Shown: positions 1 to 11,639, numbered from the stretch's first letter. The stretch is 64,000 nt of DNA from Diphasiastrum complanatum (GCA_029204225.1 CM055104.1:45699835-45763834); one strand, 5' to 3'. The notes: generated from the sequence alone by a model not told the origin. Program-made: numbers and translations.

Positions 1-2
1 AG

Positions 3-592
3 CATATGAGCTTGTGGATTAGGCATCATCGTGATATGGCACGACGAGCTTATAGGGACGGGCAATCCAAGCCCTCCTGGTGTTCAAGAAATGATTGGAA
101 CCGTGTAGAAGCGGATGAATGAACACCAGATAAATACAAGATTCACAAAGATGCTACGGGCGCTAGGATGCATGGGATAGGCAATTCTAGGAAGGGCTCG
201 AGCGGAAAGGCGGGATTGCAACTTACACTACTCTTATAGTTTATCTTTGATTTCATATGCTTTTATTTTTTAATATGCATTGTGTCTAGCTGCTTCAACG
301 TAGACCTAAATTGATTTCAACTTAAATTAAATGCATGGATAGTTGGCGGACTATGGACGTCTGCCAACTAAGGAGTTATACGAATATGCGTACAGGGAAT
401 CGTACAATGCATTAGTCGACAAAGTAAAGAGCGAGGGTCATCCTCCAAATGTAAATACTAGTTTTTGTATTCATACTAATGTGGTTTGTATCATGATGTC
501 AATTTTATTTTATTTAATACAATCAAACATTAAATATTAATGTAGTTTGTTTGCTTGTGTTTATGCAGACTGGACGTCACAATGACGAGTAG
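3..592 (+). pseudogene. Unidentified coding-like remnant with intron-like gaps
   Basis: Short open stretches look like exons of a broken plant repeat protein. The frame from position 3 is rich in Trp, Arg and His and is stopped by a TGA near 118. A block at 343-450 is preceded by AG and followed by a GT donor (gtaaat). Another begins after a CAG acceptor at 568. No family could be named; a transposase-related protein of a DNA transposon is only a guess. The rest of 593-793 shows nothing recognisable. Confidence 0.25.
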
Positions 593-793
593 ATTAGGTT
601 TATTAATTTTAGTTGATGTTAGATCTAGAAAGACTCGTGCCACATTAAAGCACCAGTTTTGTAATACATTGATTCATATTATGATATTATTGCAAATGAT
701 CATGCTATATTGCCATTGCTTTTATATGTGCAATGTTTTTTTTTCAAAAATTGCAGTGTCAAATTTAGAGATGTGGATTGATGTAATAACCAA

Positions 794-1405
794 CTAAGAA
801 ATCAAAACCATGTGCTTGCTTATATTGGTTCTTCTTCTTGAAACAGTTTGATGCATAGTGTCCTTTCTTTCCACAAAAAAAACACTTGATCTTTGACAGC
901 TTCTTCTTGCCATTGGAAGTTGCACCTTGTGAGGACTGATCCTCACCACCTTCTTTGGCTTTGTCCTTCTTGAAGTGTTGTTGTCCTTTGCCCTTGCCTC
1001 TTGAGACTTGTCTCTGATGAAGAGTGTTTTGTCATCTCCACCATCTTTCAATGAAAGTTTGTTGATCCTCAATTTCTTGTTCTCTTGTATGCTTTCTTCA
1101 GCAATGAGAACACCTTGCAGTGTCTCCAAGGATGGAAGATCCTCTCTGACAGCATAAGTCTGCACAATACTGTCATACTCATCTCTAAGTCCATTTAGGA
1201 CTACTTGAACAAGTTCAGTGTTATTAAGAGCATCACTAATACCAGCTAACACTTGATGAAGATCCTTAACTCTCATGACATATGATGAAGCACTCTCATC
1301 TATTGTCTGATAACTTAGAAATATTTGGTTTCTAAGTGTAAGCAATCTAGAAGTATTTTTGATTTCATAGATTGTTTTTAGAGTATCCCAAAAAAAATGT
1401 GACAC
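794..1405 (-). pseudogene. Copia gag fragment, frameshifted
   Basis: The reading frame carries the conserved middle of plant Copia Gag (UBN2-type): the ESASSYVMRVKDLH and LNGLRDEYDSIVQ motifs, closely resembling the gag of element A at 4371-4958. The zinc knuckle (CFFCGKKGHYASNC, C-x2-C-x4-H-x4-C) lies in another frame near 845-890, so a frameshift separates Gag body and knuckle. No LTR, protease or pol is attached; both ends are cut. It is a dead fragment. Confidence 0.78.
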
Positions 1406-1408
1406 TAT

Positions 1409-1535
1409 TTTTTACTCGCAATTCTTGACAGGCAAAAAATGCGAAAAATGCGACAATGCATTTTTACTCGAAATTCCTGACAAGCAAAAAATGCGAAAAA
1501 CGCGACACTGCATTTTTACTCGAAATTTTTGACAG
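1409..1535. repeat. Tandem repeat, about 52-bp unit, 2.5 copies
   Basis: Two units (about 1410-1460 and 1461-1512) and a partial third share a poly-T start, ACTCG(A/C)AATT, a TGACA core and a run of A before TGCGAAAAA. The adjacent stretch to about 1733 repeats the TGACAGTGTCG theme but holds no gene. Confidence 0.7.
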
Positions 1536-1733
1536 TGTCGTTTTAAGAAAAAATTGACTGTAACAAAAAGGTGACAGTGTCGGGTTTTGTAGTGAGAGAA
1601 AATTCCTGACACTGTTGTCAAACTCCGTGTATTTCTGCAAACTGTGTAAAAACACTTGTAATTCTGTAGATTGTGTAAAACACAAGAGAATCCGCAAAAT
1701 TGGATAAACAGTTGGATGAAGATTAAAAACCGA

Positions 1734-3367
1734 TTAGTCGATTAGTAGGAAAAGAGAATAATTCAAGAGTTGTGCAATTTGTAGGTCCTGTTGGAGCTGG
1801 GAGAGCTCCGCTCGCAACCTTGTGTTATTGGTTGCCAACTCTACCACTCGGCTATCCAATGTGGATTTGGCCGCTACCAACCTCTGGAGCAAAGTGCCCA
1901 AGTGCTGGAAGGCCGCGGTGATGTCATGTGACACAGTCGGGGTGGTGCCGCTTATGAGGGCTGGTTGAGATGTTGCTCGTAGTATTGTATCGTCGTCGTC
2001 TTCAACTAAAATTTCTTGTGGCACCATCCCCTCAGGTGCAGTGAGGTCAGCATGCTGAGGTGAGGCGACAAACTCCATTTGATGGAATGTGTCATCATCC
2101 AATGATATGTCAGACTCGACATTCTGGATGGATGAGTCGGTAGGGAGAATGGTTGGGGTGGCGGAGGTGTGTAGAGGAGGAGGGATGGGTTGTTCGAAGG
2201 AAGCAATATTAGGAGGCATGGAAAACTGGAGGGATGTGTCAAGGATGGAAGGAGATTTGGGGGATGTGGGGAGATAACTTGAAAGCATGGAGAATGTTCA
2301 TGAAAGCAAGGGTCGTGGGAGATAACTTGAAATCTTGGGGGTCGATGGCGATGGGGGGAGTGGAAACAGAAGAATCAAGGGATGAGAGAGAAATGGACGA
2401 GGCAATGGTGATGGAAGGAGTGGATGTAGCAAGGATAGCAGTGGAAGATGGAGGGATTGGGGCAATAGGCATAGGATTTGGCGCAAAAGATGTGGTAGAG
2501 GTGGTGGTAGGAGGTGTTGGGTCAGTACGCGGCGTGTGTTGCTTGAAGGGGGATCGGTGGAGGAAGAGGTGGCACCGCGCATACGTTTGCTGGATGGGGA
2601 GTTGAAGGAGATGGTGGAGGTCAACGATTGGTGGAGGGAATGGCCGTGGTCAAAACTTGTGATCTGTGAAATCCTTGAACTTTCTGTTCGAGGAGGGTAA
2701 CATCAAGGGCAAAGAGAATTGCGCCCACAGCGAATTTTTCATGTGCATTGGGCTTTATGGCTCTCTTCAACTCAGGAAGGACAAAGGCATGCCAATGATG
2801 AGGCACAACCTTATTGGTTGGAGAGTCCTTCTAGGATTCCACAATTTTATGGAGGAGGAGGGACTGGATGCATTTCTTTCGCAAACTTCCTATGGCTAGG
2901 AAGTTTCCCAGGAGATGGGCGACGGCTTGGATGACTGGATCGATAATGGCCTCGATTAAATACCCGTCATTTGCATGAAGTATGGGCACTGAGGAGTTTA
3001 GAAAGGGGGTGATGGCTTTAGGGGCTCGTCGATGGGAGGGTTAGGCCTATCACCGAAAATTGTTCCAATGGTAGCCAATGAGTCTTGTTCACACACACTC
3101 GGTGCATAGTTCCACGGTATGGGATATAGAATCTAGATTTGACATCATCCCATGTCCCGAAGGCCGAGACAACAAAATCTATACCGAGGGAGCAGGTGAA
3201 AGGCATTGGATAAATGCCCATTGCTTCCAAGAGGGGTTGGGCAGTCTGGATCCAAGGGGTGATCTGGGAGTCATTGGGCAGATATGGGTAGAGGCAGGGA
3301 TCTCGCATTGAGCAATTTGAGTGGTGTCGGTCTCGTGAGATGGGATGAATGGATGGTTATCTAGGTT
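1734..3367 (-). pseudogene. Proline-rich/coiled-coil repeat-family gene, copy 1 (broken)
   Basis: Read on the minus strand, three parts follow one another in shifting frames. First is a globular N-part (about 3308-2650; motifs TWDDVKSRFYIPYRGTMHRV and HHWHAFVLPELKRAIKPNA). Next is a Pro/Ser/Thr-rich linker (about 2624-2240). Last is an acidic patch with a Leu-rich helical C-part (2288-1734; HLGTLLQRLVAAKSTLDSRV). At least three frameshifts and several stops break it. A possible start, ATG in a good context, lies across element A at 8830-8828, five codons before the insertion site. The same protein is seen again at 37995-40150. The family was not recognised and no function is proposed; a gene carried by repetitive DNA is likely because it occurs at least twice within 40 kb. 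Confidence 0.55.
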
Positions 3368-3372
3368 GGTGG

Positions 3373-3909
3373 TGTGAAAATATTGTAAAATTAAAATAAT
3401 AATAAACTTAGAGATTCAAGTTTCGGGGTTTGTCCAAACTTGAGGTAGACTAGTCTAGTAACTTTCCAATTAGAGTCAAGTTAGTTTTTTGTCTTCATAG
3501 TGATGTGTAGGTCTAGAACCTATCAAGAAGCATTTGAGGCTACTCTTGTAGGTCAAAGGATTCTCAAAAAGAGAGATTCTTAAGTCTTATCCATCTCTCT
3601 TTTTGTCATCTAGTAGAAAGGTAGAGGCAATGTGGCATCTAGATTGTTCTCTCTCTCTCCACGAGTTCTAGAAGGCCTCTTGTATTATAAATAAGGTGGC
3701 TTTGTACCACAAGAATACACTTCTTCAAGTAAATCCATTTGATGTGTAATGATAGTTAGATTGTGATGAATGCTCTTGCCTTTATGCTAACTAGCTTGCC
3801 AATGTTTTCCATCTCATTGTTTTTGGAATAGAAGCTAGTTAAGTGTGCAATCATTCATTCTCTTGATCCTTTGTACTTGCAGCTGGTTCACACGTGTGAA
3901 AAGTTTTCA
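3373..3909 (+). repeat. 5' LTR of element A
   Basis: 537 bp, TG...CA. It holds a TATA box (TATAAATA, 3686-3693), a CT-rich tract before it, and near its 3' end a perfect 14-bp palindrome TTCACACGTGTGAA with a CACGTG core. Confidence 0.93.
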
Positions 3910-3921
3910 TGGTATCAGAGC
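3910..3921 (+). other. Primer binding site of element A
   Basis: TGGTATCAGAGC directly follows the LTR and is complementary to the 3' end of plant initiator Met-tRNA, the usual Copia primer. The leader 3922-4370 has no ORF. Confidence 0.9.
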
Positions 3922-4370
3922 TTGATAGGAGAAACACATCTAATCATTGCTTTGTCAAATGGAATGACTTCTCATCATTGTTGGTGAAATTTTGCCTCTT
4001 ATTGGCACTCGATTTTGAGCTAACTAGATCCACTCTCATCATCACTTATTAATGTATCTTTTTCTCTGATTTCAGAGCTGTACGGCCTGCTGTAGCAGCA
4101 CGTGTGAGGCCTCTAAGCAAGATAGAGTGGGGGCTATGTTACTTCTCATCTTTTCCATCCATGTTGCATATGAATGGAAAGCTAATCAAGTGTAGATTGT
4201 GATGCAAGTGACCTCAAGAGGATTAGTGGACCCTAAGGAGAGTTCTTTGCACTCAAAGTGAGGCATATTGAAGAAGAAAAACAGAGTTTTACATTCTTCT
4301 AGGCTGTACTATCAAAGATCTTTTAAATTGGATATATCTTTTATGTACAAGGAGTTCGCTAAGACAAAAA

Positions 4371-5228
4371 ATGTTGTCTATGACTTCAATGGGATCTTAT
4401 CTATTAGAACAAAGTGAGAGACTCACTTCTACAAATTATGGTACATGGAAAGTGAGGATAAAATCCATTCTTGTACCTCAAGATCTAATAGATATAGTGA
4501 ATGGGAATGAGGAGGAGCCTACTAATCCTCAAGAAATTCCCAAACTCAAGAAAAGAACACGTGTTGCTCTTCATGTTTTAAAGCTAAATGTTTCTAATGA
4601 AGTTCTAAGAGAGATTAGCTCTTGTGTCAATGCTCAAGAAGCATGGAGTACTCTTCAATCCATTTATGAGTCTAAAAACACTTCAAGAGTCCTTACTCTA
4701 AGAAATATGATTTTTCAAAGTTTTCAAAGAAAGGATGAAAGTGCTTCATCCTATGTTTCTAGAGTCAAGGATCTCCATAAAGATCTTTGTTGCATAGATG
4801 ATTCTATCAAATCCAAAGAAATTGTTCAAGTTATTTTGAATGGATTAAGGGAGGATTTTGATACTATTGTTCAATCTTATGCAATTAAAGAGGACTTACC
4901 CTCTTTAGAAGCCTTACAAGGAGTCTTGATAGCCGAGGAGTATAGGCATCAAACTTGAGTTGCAAGATTTGAGAGATTGTCTCTCAAGGATGGAGGAAGT
5001 GATCAAGCACTCTTCACCAAATCCAAGGAGAAGAGAAAAGACAAGAAGAATGGCAAGAGCTCCAAGGAAAACAGAAAAGCAATGGAGAAGACATCTGAGG
5101 AGGAACCAAGCTCATCCAATGTGAAGAAGAACAAGTACAAGGTTACTTGTTTATCATGTGGCAAGAAGGGGCATTTTGCCTCCCAATGCTACAAAAGGAA
5201 AAAGCAAGCCAACATCTCTAATGTATGA
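4371..5228 (+). pseudogene. gag: Element A gag (with nucleocapsid zinc knuckle)
   Basis: Gag packages element RNA into cytoplasmic virus-like particles. The frame opens at ATG 4371 and runs through the UBN2-type Gag body to a TGA at 4956-4958, then continues in the same frame to the knuckle CLSCGKKGHFASQC near 5154-5195 and a second TGA at 5226-5228. Both TGA codons sit where Arg CGA would fit, which suggests C-to-T decay rather than programmed readthrough. The protein could not be made in full. Confidence 0.88.
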
Positions 5229-8200
5229 TGGCTAGATAGTGGTGCCTCATCCCACATGAATAGTGATAAAAACTCTTTTTGTAATCTTGTACCATACAAA
5301 GGATCTAGAAGTTGTATCTATACAGCAAATGATGAGGAATGTATGATAGGAGGCATAGGAAGCATATCTCTAGATAAGCTTGATCTCAATGATGTGCTCT
5401 ATGTTCCTAGTTTGACTAAAAATCTAATAAGTGTAGGCCAACTCAATGATGATGGTCTACAAGTAGATTTTAAAAATGGTACTTGCTTGATCACAAAAGA
5501 TGATGATATAATGGCATCATGTTCTCGTTTTGGAAGGTTATTCAAGCTTGATGGAAATGGAAATGCTAATCTTTGCTCGGATATAGTGCTACAAGGAAAG
5601 CTTTCAAATGAAGATCTATGGCGTAGGAGGTTGGGCCATCCCAACTCCAAGGCCATGCAATCTATGTGCAAGTTGGAGCTAGCTCATGGTTTGCCTAAGT
5701 CCATGATCAAGGAGCCAAGTCCTTGTGATGCATGTGCATTGACCAAATCACATGCAAGGCCACATCAAAGATCAACCATCAAGTCCAAAGCACCTTTGGA
5801 ACTCATCCATAGTGACATCCATTTCTCATCCACCAAGAGCAAGGGTGGAGCTACATGTTTTATAACATGTATTGATGATTACTCACATTTTTATTGGGTT
5901 TACCTCTTATCTTCTAAAGCACTTGCATATGAAACTTTTGTGAAATTCAAAGCTTTTGTTGAGAATCAACTATCTTGTAAAATTAAAGCTTTGAGAAGCG
6001 ATAATGGAGGTGAATACATCTCCACAAAGTTCATAAACTTTTGTAATGATTTTGGCATTAGAAGAGATTTCACTTGTTCCTACTCTCCTCAATCTAATGG
6101 AGTGGTCAGAAGAGAAAATAGAACTTTATGTGAATGTGCAAAGGCACTTAGACTAGGAGCCTCTCTTTCTAAAGATTTTTGGGGAGAAGCAATAGGATGT
6201 GCTAACTATCTTTGCAATTTTTTGCCAAATCATGCTATAGAAGATATTTCACCTTATGAAAAGTTGTATGGAAGGAAACCCAAGGTCAATCATCTTAGAA
6301 CATTTGGATGTGTATGCTTTGTACATGTACCTCTTGAAACAAGAAAAAAAGAAGATGCTAATGCTCTTAAAGGCATTATGATAGGCTACTCAAGTAAAGC
6401 CTATAGGATTTTTGTTCCATCTACTAATCAAACTATGATAAGTAGAGATGTGATCTTCCATGAAGATCGAATGTACATGAAGGACAATGTGTAGGAAACT
6501 CAAGAGCTTATTCATCAAGGAGGAGTCTCTTCATCAAGTATTGATCAAGATGAAGACTTGTTGGGGCCAAGATCACAAGAGAAGCCGAGTCTACCAATGA
6601 CTCCAAGAATATCAACCCGAGAGAGATCCTAGCCTAGAAGACTCACCTACTTGGAAAAAGGCAAACAAGTGAAGGATTCAAGTTCTCTACATGCTTTTCA
6701 CACCTCCATTGAGGAACCATCAAGTGTGGAGAAAGCTCTTCAATCAAAGGATTGGATCAAAGCTATGGAGGCCGGGTATGAAGCTTTGATGCAAAATGAG
6801 ATTTGGCAACTTGTAGATCCACCTAATGACAAGCATGTCATTGGATGCAAGTGGGTCTATAGAATCAAGCTCAATAATGATGGATCAATCAATAAGTTCA
6901 AAGCAAGGCTTTTTGCTAAAGGCTATCAAAGGCATAGATTATGAAGAAACCTTTGCTCCCGTAGCAAAGATGGTAACCATTAGAATTTTCATTACTATTT
7001 GTTGCTTTTTTTATTGGAAAATGCTTCAAATTGATGTTTCCAATGCTTTCTTAAATGGTTACTTAGAAGAAGAAATATATATGCATCAACCTCCAAGTTT
7101 TGTTGTGAATGGAAAAGGATCAAAAGTATGCTTACTTTTGAAAGGTCTTTATGGCTTGAAACAAGCTCCAAGGGCTTGGTATGAGAGGTTGAACACTTAT
7201 CTTCTTTCTATTGGTTTCAAGATTAGTTCATATGATCCATCATTATATCTTAAACATGTTGGTAATGAGATAATCACGTTGCTTATTTATGTTGATGACA
7301 TTCTATTATGTGGAAGCAACATGGATTTACTTGTTGATACCAAGATCTCCTTAGGAAAGGAATTCAAAATGCAAGATCTTGGATTTTTACATCATGTACT
7401 TGGATTAGAGATTAAGATCTCTAATGACTTATCTCTCATTTCTCAAGAAAGTTATGTAAGATCTATGCTTGAGAAGTTTAAAATGCAAGATTGTAACATA
7501 GATACTCCTATGGAGTCTAATGTTAAATACACTAAAACTTGTGATGAAGCATCCTTTGAGGACATCTCACTTTTTAGAAGTCTAATAGTCTCTCTAATAT
7601 GGCTCACTATCAATAGGGATGATCTTAGTTTTAGTGTGCATAAGCTTAGTCAAAGCATGCAAAATCCAAAGATCCATGATTGGAAAAAGGGGAAGAGGAT
7701 CTTGAGATATGTTGCATCTACTCAAGACTATGGACTTTGTTTTAAAAGACATGATTTAAGCCTTGTTGCCTTTTCAGATTCGGATTTTGCAAGTGATAAG
7801 GTGGATAGAAAGTCCACAAGTGCTTACACAATATTTTTGAGAGGTAATCTTGTCTCTTGGCAATCTAAGAAGCAAGACACTATCTCCTTATCCTCATGTG
7901 AAGCTGAGTACAAGGCTTTGACTATCACAACAAAGGAAGTCATTTGGATCAGAAGATTACTAGTGGAGATCAGGATCATTCAAGAGGAGGAAATACCTTG
8001 CATCAAATGTGATAGCATCTCGGCCCAATATCTTGCAAGTAATCCAATCTTCCATGCAAGAAGTAAACACATAGAGGTAGCACACCACTATGTAAGAGAA
8101 AAAGTTATGGATGGTGAGATTCTCCTTGAGCATGTATCAACTTCAAATTGTTATGCAAATTTACTCACCAAGCCTCTAGCTAAGAAGGACTTTGAAAGAC

Positions 8201-8244
8201 ATAGATCAAATCTTGGCTTGATCTCCAAGTCCTTAGTATTGTAA
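5229..8244 (+). pseudogene. pol: Element A pol: protease, integrase, RT, RNase H
   Basis: Directly after the gag stop, the same frame gives the aspartic protease motif DSGASSHM (about 5235-5258). Next come the pre-integrase segment (LWRRRLGHPN) and the integrase core with SDIH, LRSDNGGEY and SPQSNGVVRREN. TAG stops occur at 6492-6494 and near 6630. A frameshift near 6925-6940 divides the RT start (WVYRIKLNNDG) from the rest. RT keeps the catalytic YVDD (about 7288-7299). RNase H keeps SDSDFASD and SSCEAEYKAL and ends at TAA 8242-8244. All catalytic motifs are readable, but four interruptions make it a pseudogene. Confidence 0.9.
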
Positions 8245-8266
8245 ATATTATTTTTATTTTCAGGAG

Positions 8267-8815
8267 TGTGAAAATATTGTAAAATTAAAATAATATTAAA
8301 CTTAGATATTCAAATTTTGGGGTTTGTCCAAACTTGAGCTAGACTAGTCTAGTAACTTTCCAATTAGAGTCAAGTTAGTTTTTTGTCTTCATAGTGATGT
8401 GTAGGTCTAGAACCTATCAAGAAGCATTTGAGGCTACTCTTGTAGGTTAAAGTATTCTCAAAAAGAGAGATTCTCAAGTCTTATCCATCTCTCTTTTTGT
8501 CATCTAGTAGAGAGGTAGAGGCAATGTGGCATCTAGATTGTTCTCTCTCTCTCCACAAGTTCTAGAAGGCCTCTTGTATTATAAATAAGGTGGCTTTGTA
8601 CCACAAGAATACACTTCTCCAAGTAAATCTTCCATTTGATCCATTTGAGGTGTAATGATAGTTAGATTGTGATGAATGCTCTTGCCTTCATGCTAACTAG
8701 CTTGCCAATGTTTTCCATCTCATTGTTTTTGGAATAGAAGCTAGTTTAGTGTGCAATCATTCATTCTCTTGATCCTTTGTACTTGCAGCTGGTTCACACG
8801 TGTGAAAAGTTTTCA
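8267..8815 (+). repeat. 3' LTR of element A
   Basis: 549 bp. It matches the 5' LTR except for about 14 substitutions and a 12-base gain around the CCATTTGAT motif (near 8626-8650). It is followed at once by the second GGTGG. Confidence 0.93.
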
Positions 8816-8832
8816 GGTGGAAGAGGCCATGC

Positions 8833-9003
8833 TGATGTGGATATTGGACTGTAGCTTGGTGATGTTGGGCGTGTAGCCTAGTGAGGTAGGGTTGTAACTT
8901 GGAGATGTTGAACTATAACTTGGTGAGGTTGGACTATAGCTTGGGGTTGTTGGATTGTAACTTGGTGAGGTTGGGTTGTAGCTTGGGGATGTGGGACTAT
9001 AAG
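8833..9003 (-). pseudogene. RNA polymerase II CTD-type heptad block (RPB1-like fragment)
   Basis: On the minus strand six consecutive heptads read in one frame with the consensus YSPTSPS: exact or with Asn for Ser2, Thr for Ser5, Ser for Pro3, and a final one ending Leu-Gly. After a one-base slip two more (YTPxSPS-like and YSPISTS) follow. This heptad is the hallmark of the C-terminal domain of the largest Pol II subunit. Third codon positions vary synonymously between repeats, as expected for a repeat once kept at protein level rather than a simple 21-bp satellite. No other RPB1 domain lies nearby and stops flank it, so it is a captured or duplicated fragment. It lies directly upstream, on the same strand, of proline-rich/coiled-coil copy 1 (separated by element A). 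Confidence 0.6.
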
Positions 9004-9015
9004 TTGGAAATCAGG

Positions 9016-9900
9016 TAAGGTCTTGGGGGGGGGGGGAGTGTGTAAAAGGTCAGAGAAAGGCGAAACGGGCTTAAATGATGGGAAAAAACTGGAACAAGTG
9101 GTAGAAAGTGCGAAAAATGGTGTGTATGAAATTTGAGATCATTTGGAGATAGTTGGAAATTTGTGTGAAAATTCAGCAAGTTCTTCACTACGTAAAGTGA
9201 CAAATGACTTGAATTTCCTACTTATATAGAGGAAAATTAGAGTGCGTTTTAGGACAAGTGCACTTTCCACTACTCGATTCCATACCAAAATTTGCAAGGA
9301 CCTTCTTCACAATTTTCCAAGACCCCAGAGAAGTCGACGAGAGTTCAAAAGCTGATTTGGCTGTCCTACAAGAGTTTTGAAAGTCATGCGAGAATTAAAC
9401 ACTCTCATTCAATTTGCCCTTGTAATTAGATTTTCAAGATCTAACCATATAGGCAGGTCAATTTCACTGCTCTAATTCCATTTATGCTACCTGTGAAGGT
9501 TGGTAAGGTGATCTTGATGGAATGTGAGAATTCTGAAGATTCTGCTTGTCTGAACTCTTGCAGAGGCTCTTTTTTTACTGTTCTTTCTCAAGTAGCTCTC
9601 GCAAATATTTTTGTGGGTCCATCTGGGTCAGATCTGACCATGGTGATCTGGTAGTGGATCCATCAGTTTAAGTGATTTTTACCTCTATTTTTGCTACTTT
9701 TGACTAAGATCTTCAAGTCTGATCTGCATCATCATAGGCTATTTGTTGATAGATGATGTTCTACTACCCTTCTGATCCTCTGGATCTTACTTGGCTCTTG
9801 TTGTAATGATTGTTTGTAGTGTTAGATCTCTTCTCTGAGTTCATTCGAAGATAGAGAATGGTGGCTTTAAATCTTTCTCATTCGAAAAGAGAGAGTGAAT
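9016..9900. other. Spacer without recognisable genes
   Basis: AT-rich DNA with a run of about 12 G near 9027-9038. No ORF with a known motif, no LTR ends and no tandem structure were seen. Confidence 0.4.
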
Positions 9901-9904
9901 CTGC

Positions 9905-10310
9905 CATACGTGGGGGGGAAGGCCCTGCCTGAGGGCATTCCTTGCTGGGAGGGCCCTTGCCCGAGGGTGGGAGCCCAAGGGCAGGCCCCGACCAACAAGG
10001 AAGGCCCGAGGGCTTCGAGCTTTCCCCTACGTAATGCCATTGGCGAAGGTTTTTTTTTTTCATTTTTTGGCCGTACGGCCGTACACGTGGACCAATTTTT
10101 TTTTTCGTTTTTTGGCCCTACGGTACCGTACGGCCGTACGCGTGGACCAGTTTTTTTTTTCTGGTTTTTTGCCCTTTTTTTTTTTGCAAATTTTTTTATA
10201 TTTGTGGTAGAATGTGGATGTGGACAGCCAATGACGGGCTGCCACATAGCACATGCACATTCCACCGGAGAGAGGAGAGAGAACGTGCATTCCACCGGAG
10301 AGAGAGAGCC
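9905..10310. repeat. GC-rich palindromic island with duplicated units
   Basis: A sharp GC-rich block (about 9905-10030) contains imperfect inverted arms built on GGCCCTGCCTGAGGGC and its partner around 9970-9995. It is followed by two similar units (about 10069-10106 and 10107-10152), each carrying a palindrome around GTACGGCCGTAC, then CGTGGACCA, then a poly-T run. Two direct copies of GCATTCCACCGGAGAGAG-like sequence lie at about 10257-10305. Long ORFs here come only from base bias. It may be part of an unidentified repeat. Confidence 0.5.
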
Positions 10311-10639
10311 TAGGCAACATTAGGTCTCTTCCACAATTAAGTGGTCTCCACCCATGACGATAAATGTATTATGGACAACATTGGAAAGTTAAAATGCTAT
10401 CTTTGAATGTCCAACAAAAGTATCACTTAAGCTTAGGAACAATCTCGGCACAAAGTGTTGATACGCCATAAAAGTGCCTCCAAAAATATATAAAGGCCTT
10501 GCCAACGTAAACCAGCAACTCGACACAGTACCACGGTACATAATATCAGAAACAGGTGAAAACTCAGCTAGGCACTGCATCAGATAACCACATTTTCGGC
10601 TTTTCTATAAAAATGTCGAAAAAATAGATAAATATCATA

Positions 10640-11515
10640 AACAGGGTACCACAATCGTCTTGGTTTTATACATTAGGACCAGATCTCCAGAATGAAAATC
10701 CGTCTTGTATAACTGGCGATCATGACATGTTTTACGACGTGCTTTCTCAACTGCCAATGCATGCACAGCTAATAGGAATGTCTCGCAAAGTTTATGTAGA
10801 GCTTCATGGCGCAATTGTAGAGATCTGGACTCATCAAGACATTGTGTGGTGGCAATCCCCAATGATGGTACCAAAAGGTCTACAAGCACTACGACATCTT
10901 AACCATAAACCAATTGAAATGGCGTTTGATTGGTGATCCCTTTGTATGCTGTCCCAAATGCCCATAGAGCAGCATGTAACTTATGTTCCCAATCATATCT
11001 GCTAGCTTCAACTGTTTTCGTGATCACGCTACACAAAATATTGTTGGATGATTATGCCTACCCATTACCACGAGAATAATATGGCGTGTTGAATCGATTG
11101 ATCACGAAGAATTCCTCCAATAGGACCTTGATGGTTTCGTTGACGAAATGACTTCCGCAATCACTGACTATCTCCACTGAGCCTCCAAAGCGCACAATGA
11201 TGTTTTCATATAGAAACTTAGCAGTAGTCCTCTACCCACTTGGTGAGATAATCCATAGCCACGATAATATATCATGCTTGAAAACTTCTTGTTATTGGAT
11301 GGATGGAACCGCAATCCCCACTTTTCAAATGGTGCTTGAGCTAAGACTGGGTGTAATAGATCGTAGTTTAACCTCGTCAATCTCCTAGCTCATTGGCACA
11401 CATCGCATTTTCTCAAGTATTCCTCCGTATCCTTATAAATTGTTGGCGACCAGCATCCTGATTGTAAGATTTTGCAAACTGTAATGTCAGATGCAAAATG
11501 ACCGCCACCCATACC
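10640..11515 (-). pseudogene. Gypsy integrase remnant
   Basis: On the minus strand the H2C2 zinc-binding start of a Ty3/Gypsy integrase is readable (GGGHFASD ... YLRKCDVCQ, about 11512-11396). It is followed by HPVLAQAPFEKWGL at the entry to the catalytic core and, after frameshifts, by the C-terminal segment KTDFHSGDLVLMYK (about 10700-10660). A stop directly follows CDVCQ. No RT or LTR is attached. It is a decayed fragment. Confidence 0.72.
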
Positions 11516-11639
11516 TTCGTGTGATAATGATATAATCTGAATGGTTTCATGTGGAAGAACACACCTTAAGATGATGCTATCTGATCCTCATCGATACGAT
11601 TGGCCGATAATCAACTGGTGTGAGAAATTTAACTAGTTT

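Larger units (their letters stand above)
3373..8815 (+). mobile_element. LTR retrotransposon A (Ty1/Copia), complete but inactivated
   Basis: A full-length element bounded by LTRs starting TGTGAAAATATTG and ending GTTTTCA, with a 5-bp target duplication GGTGG at 3368-3372 and 8816-8820. The order gag - protease - integrase - RT - RNase H is that of Copia. The LTRs differ by about 14 substitutions and one 12-base length change over about 537 bases, so this is the youngest datable insertion here. In-frame stops and one frameshift disable it. It landed inside the proline-rich/coiled-coil copy 1, just after that gene's putative first codons. Confidence 0.95.

Noticed and set aside
9600..9870. Possible LTR upstream of the GC-rich island
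   Set aside because: No TG...CA pair, no primer site and no second copy in the window.
9867..10323. ORFs of about 142 codons on both strands
   Set aside because: Open on both strands because of GC-rich and poly-T composition; no motif, and palindromic units explain the pattern.
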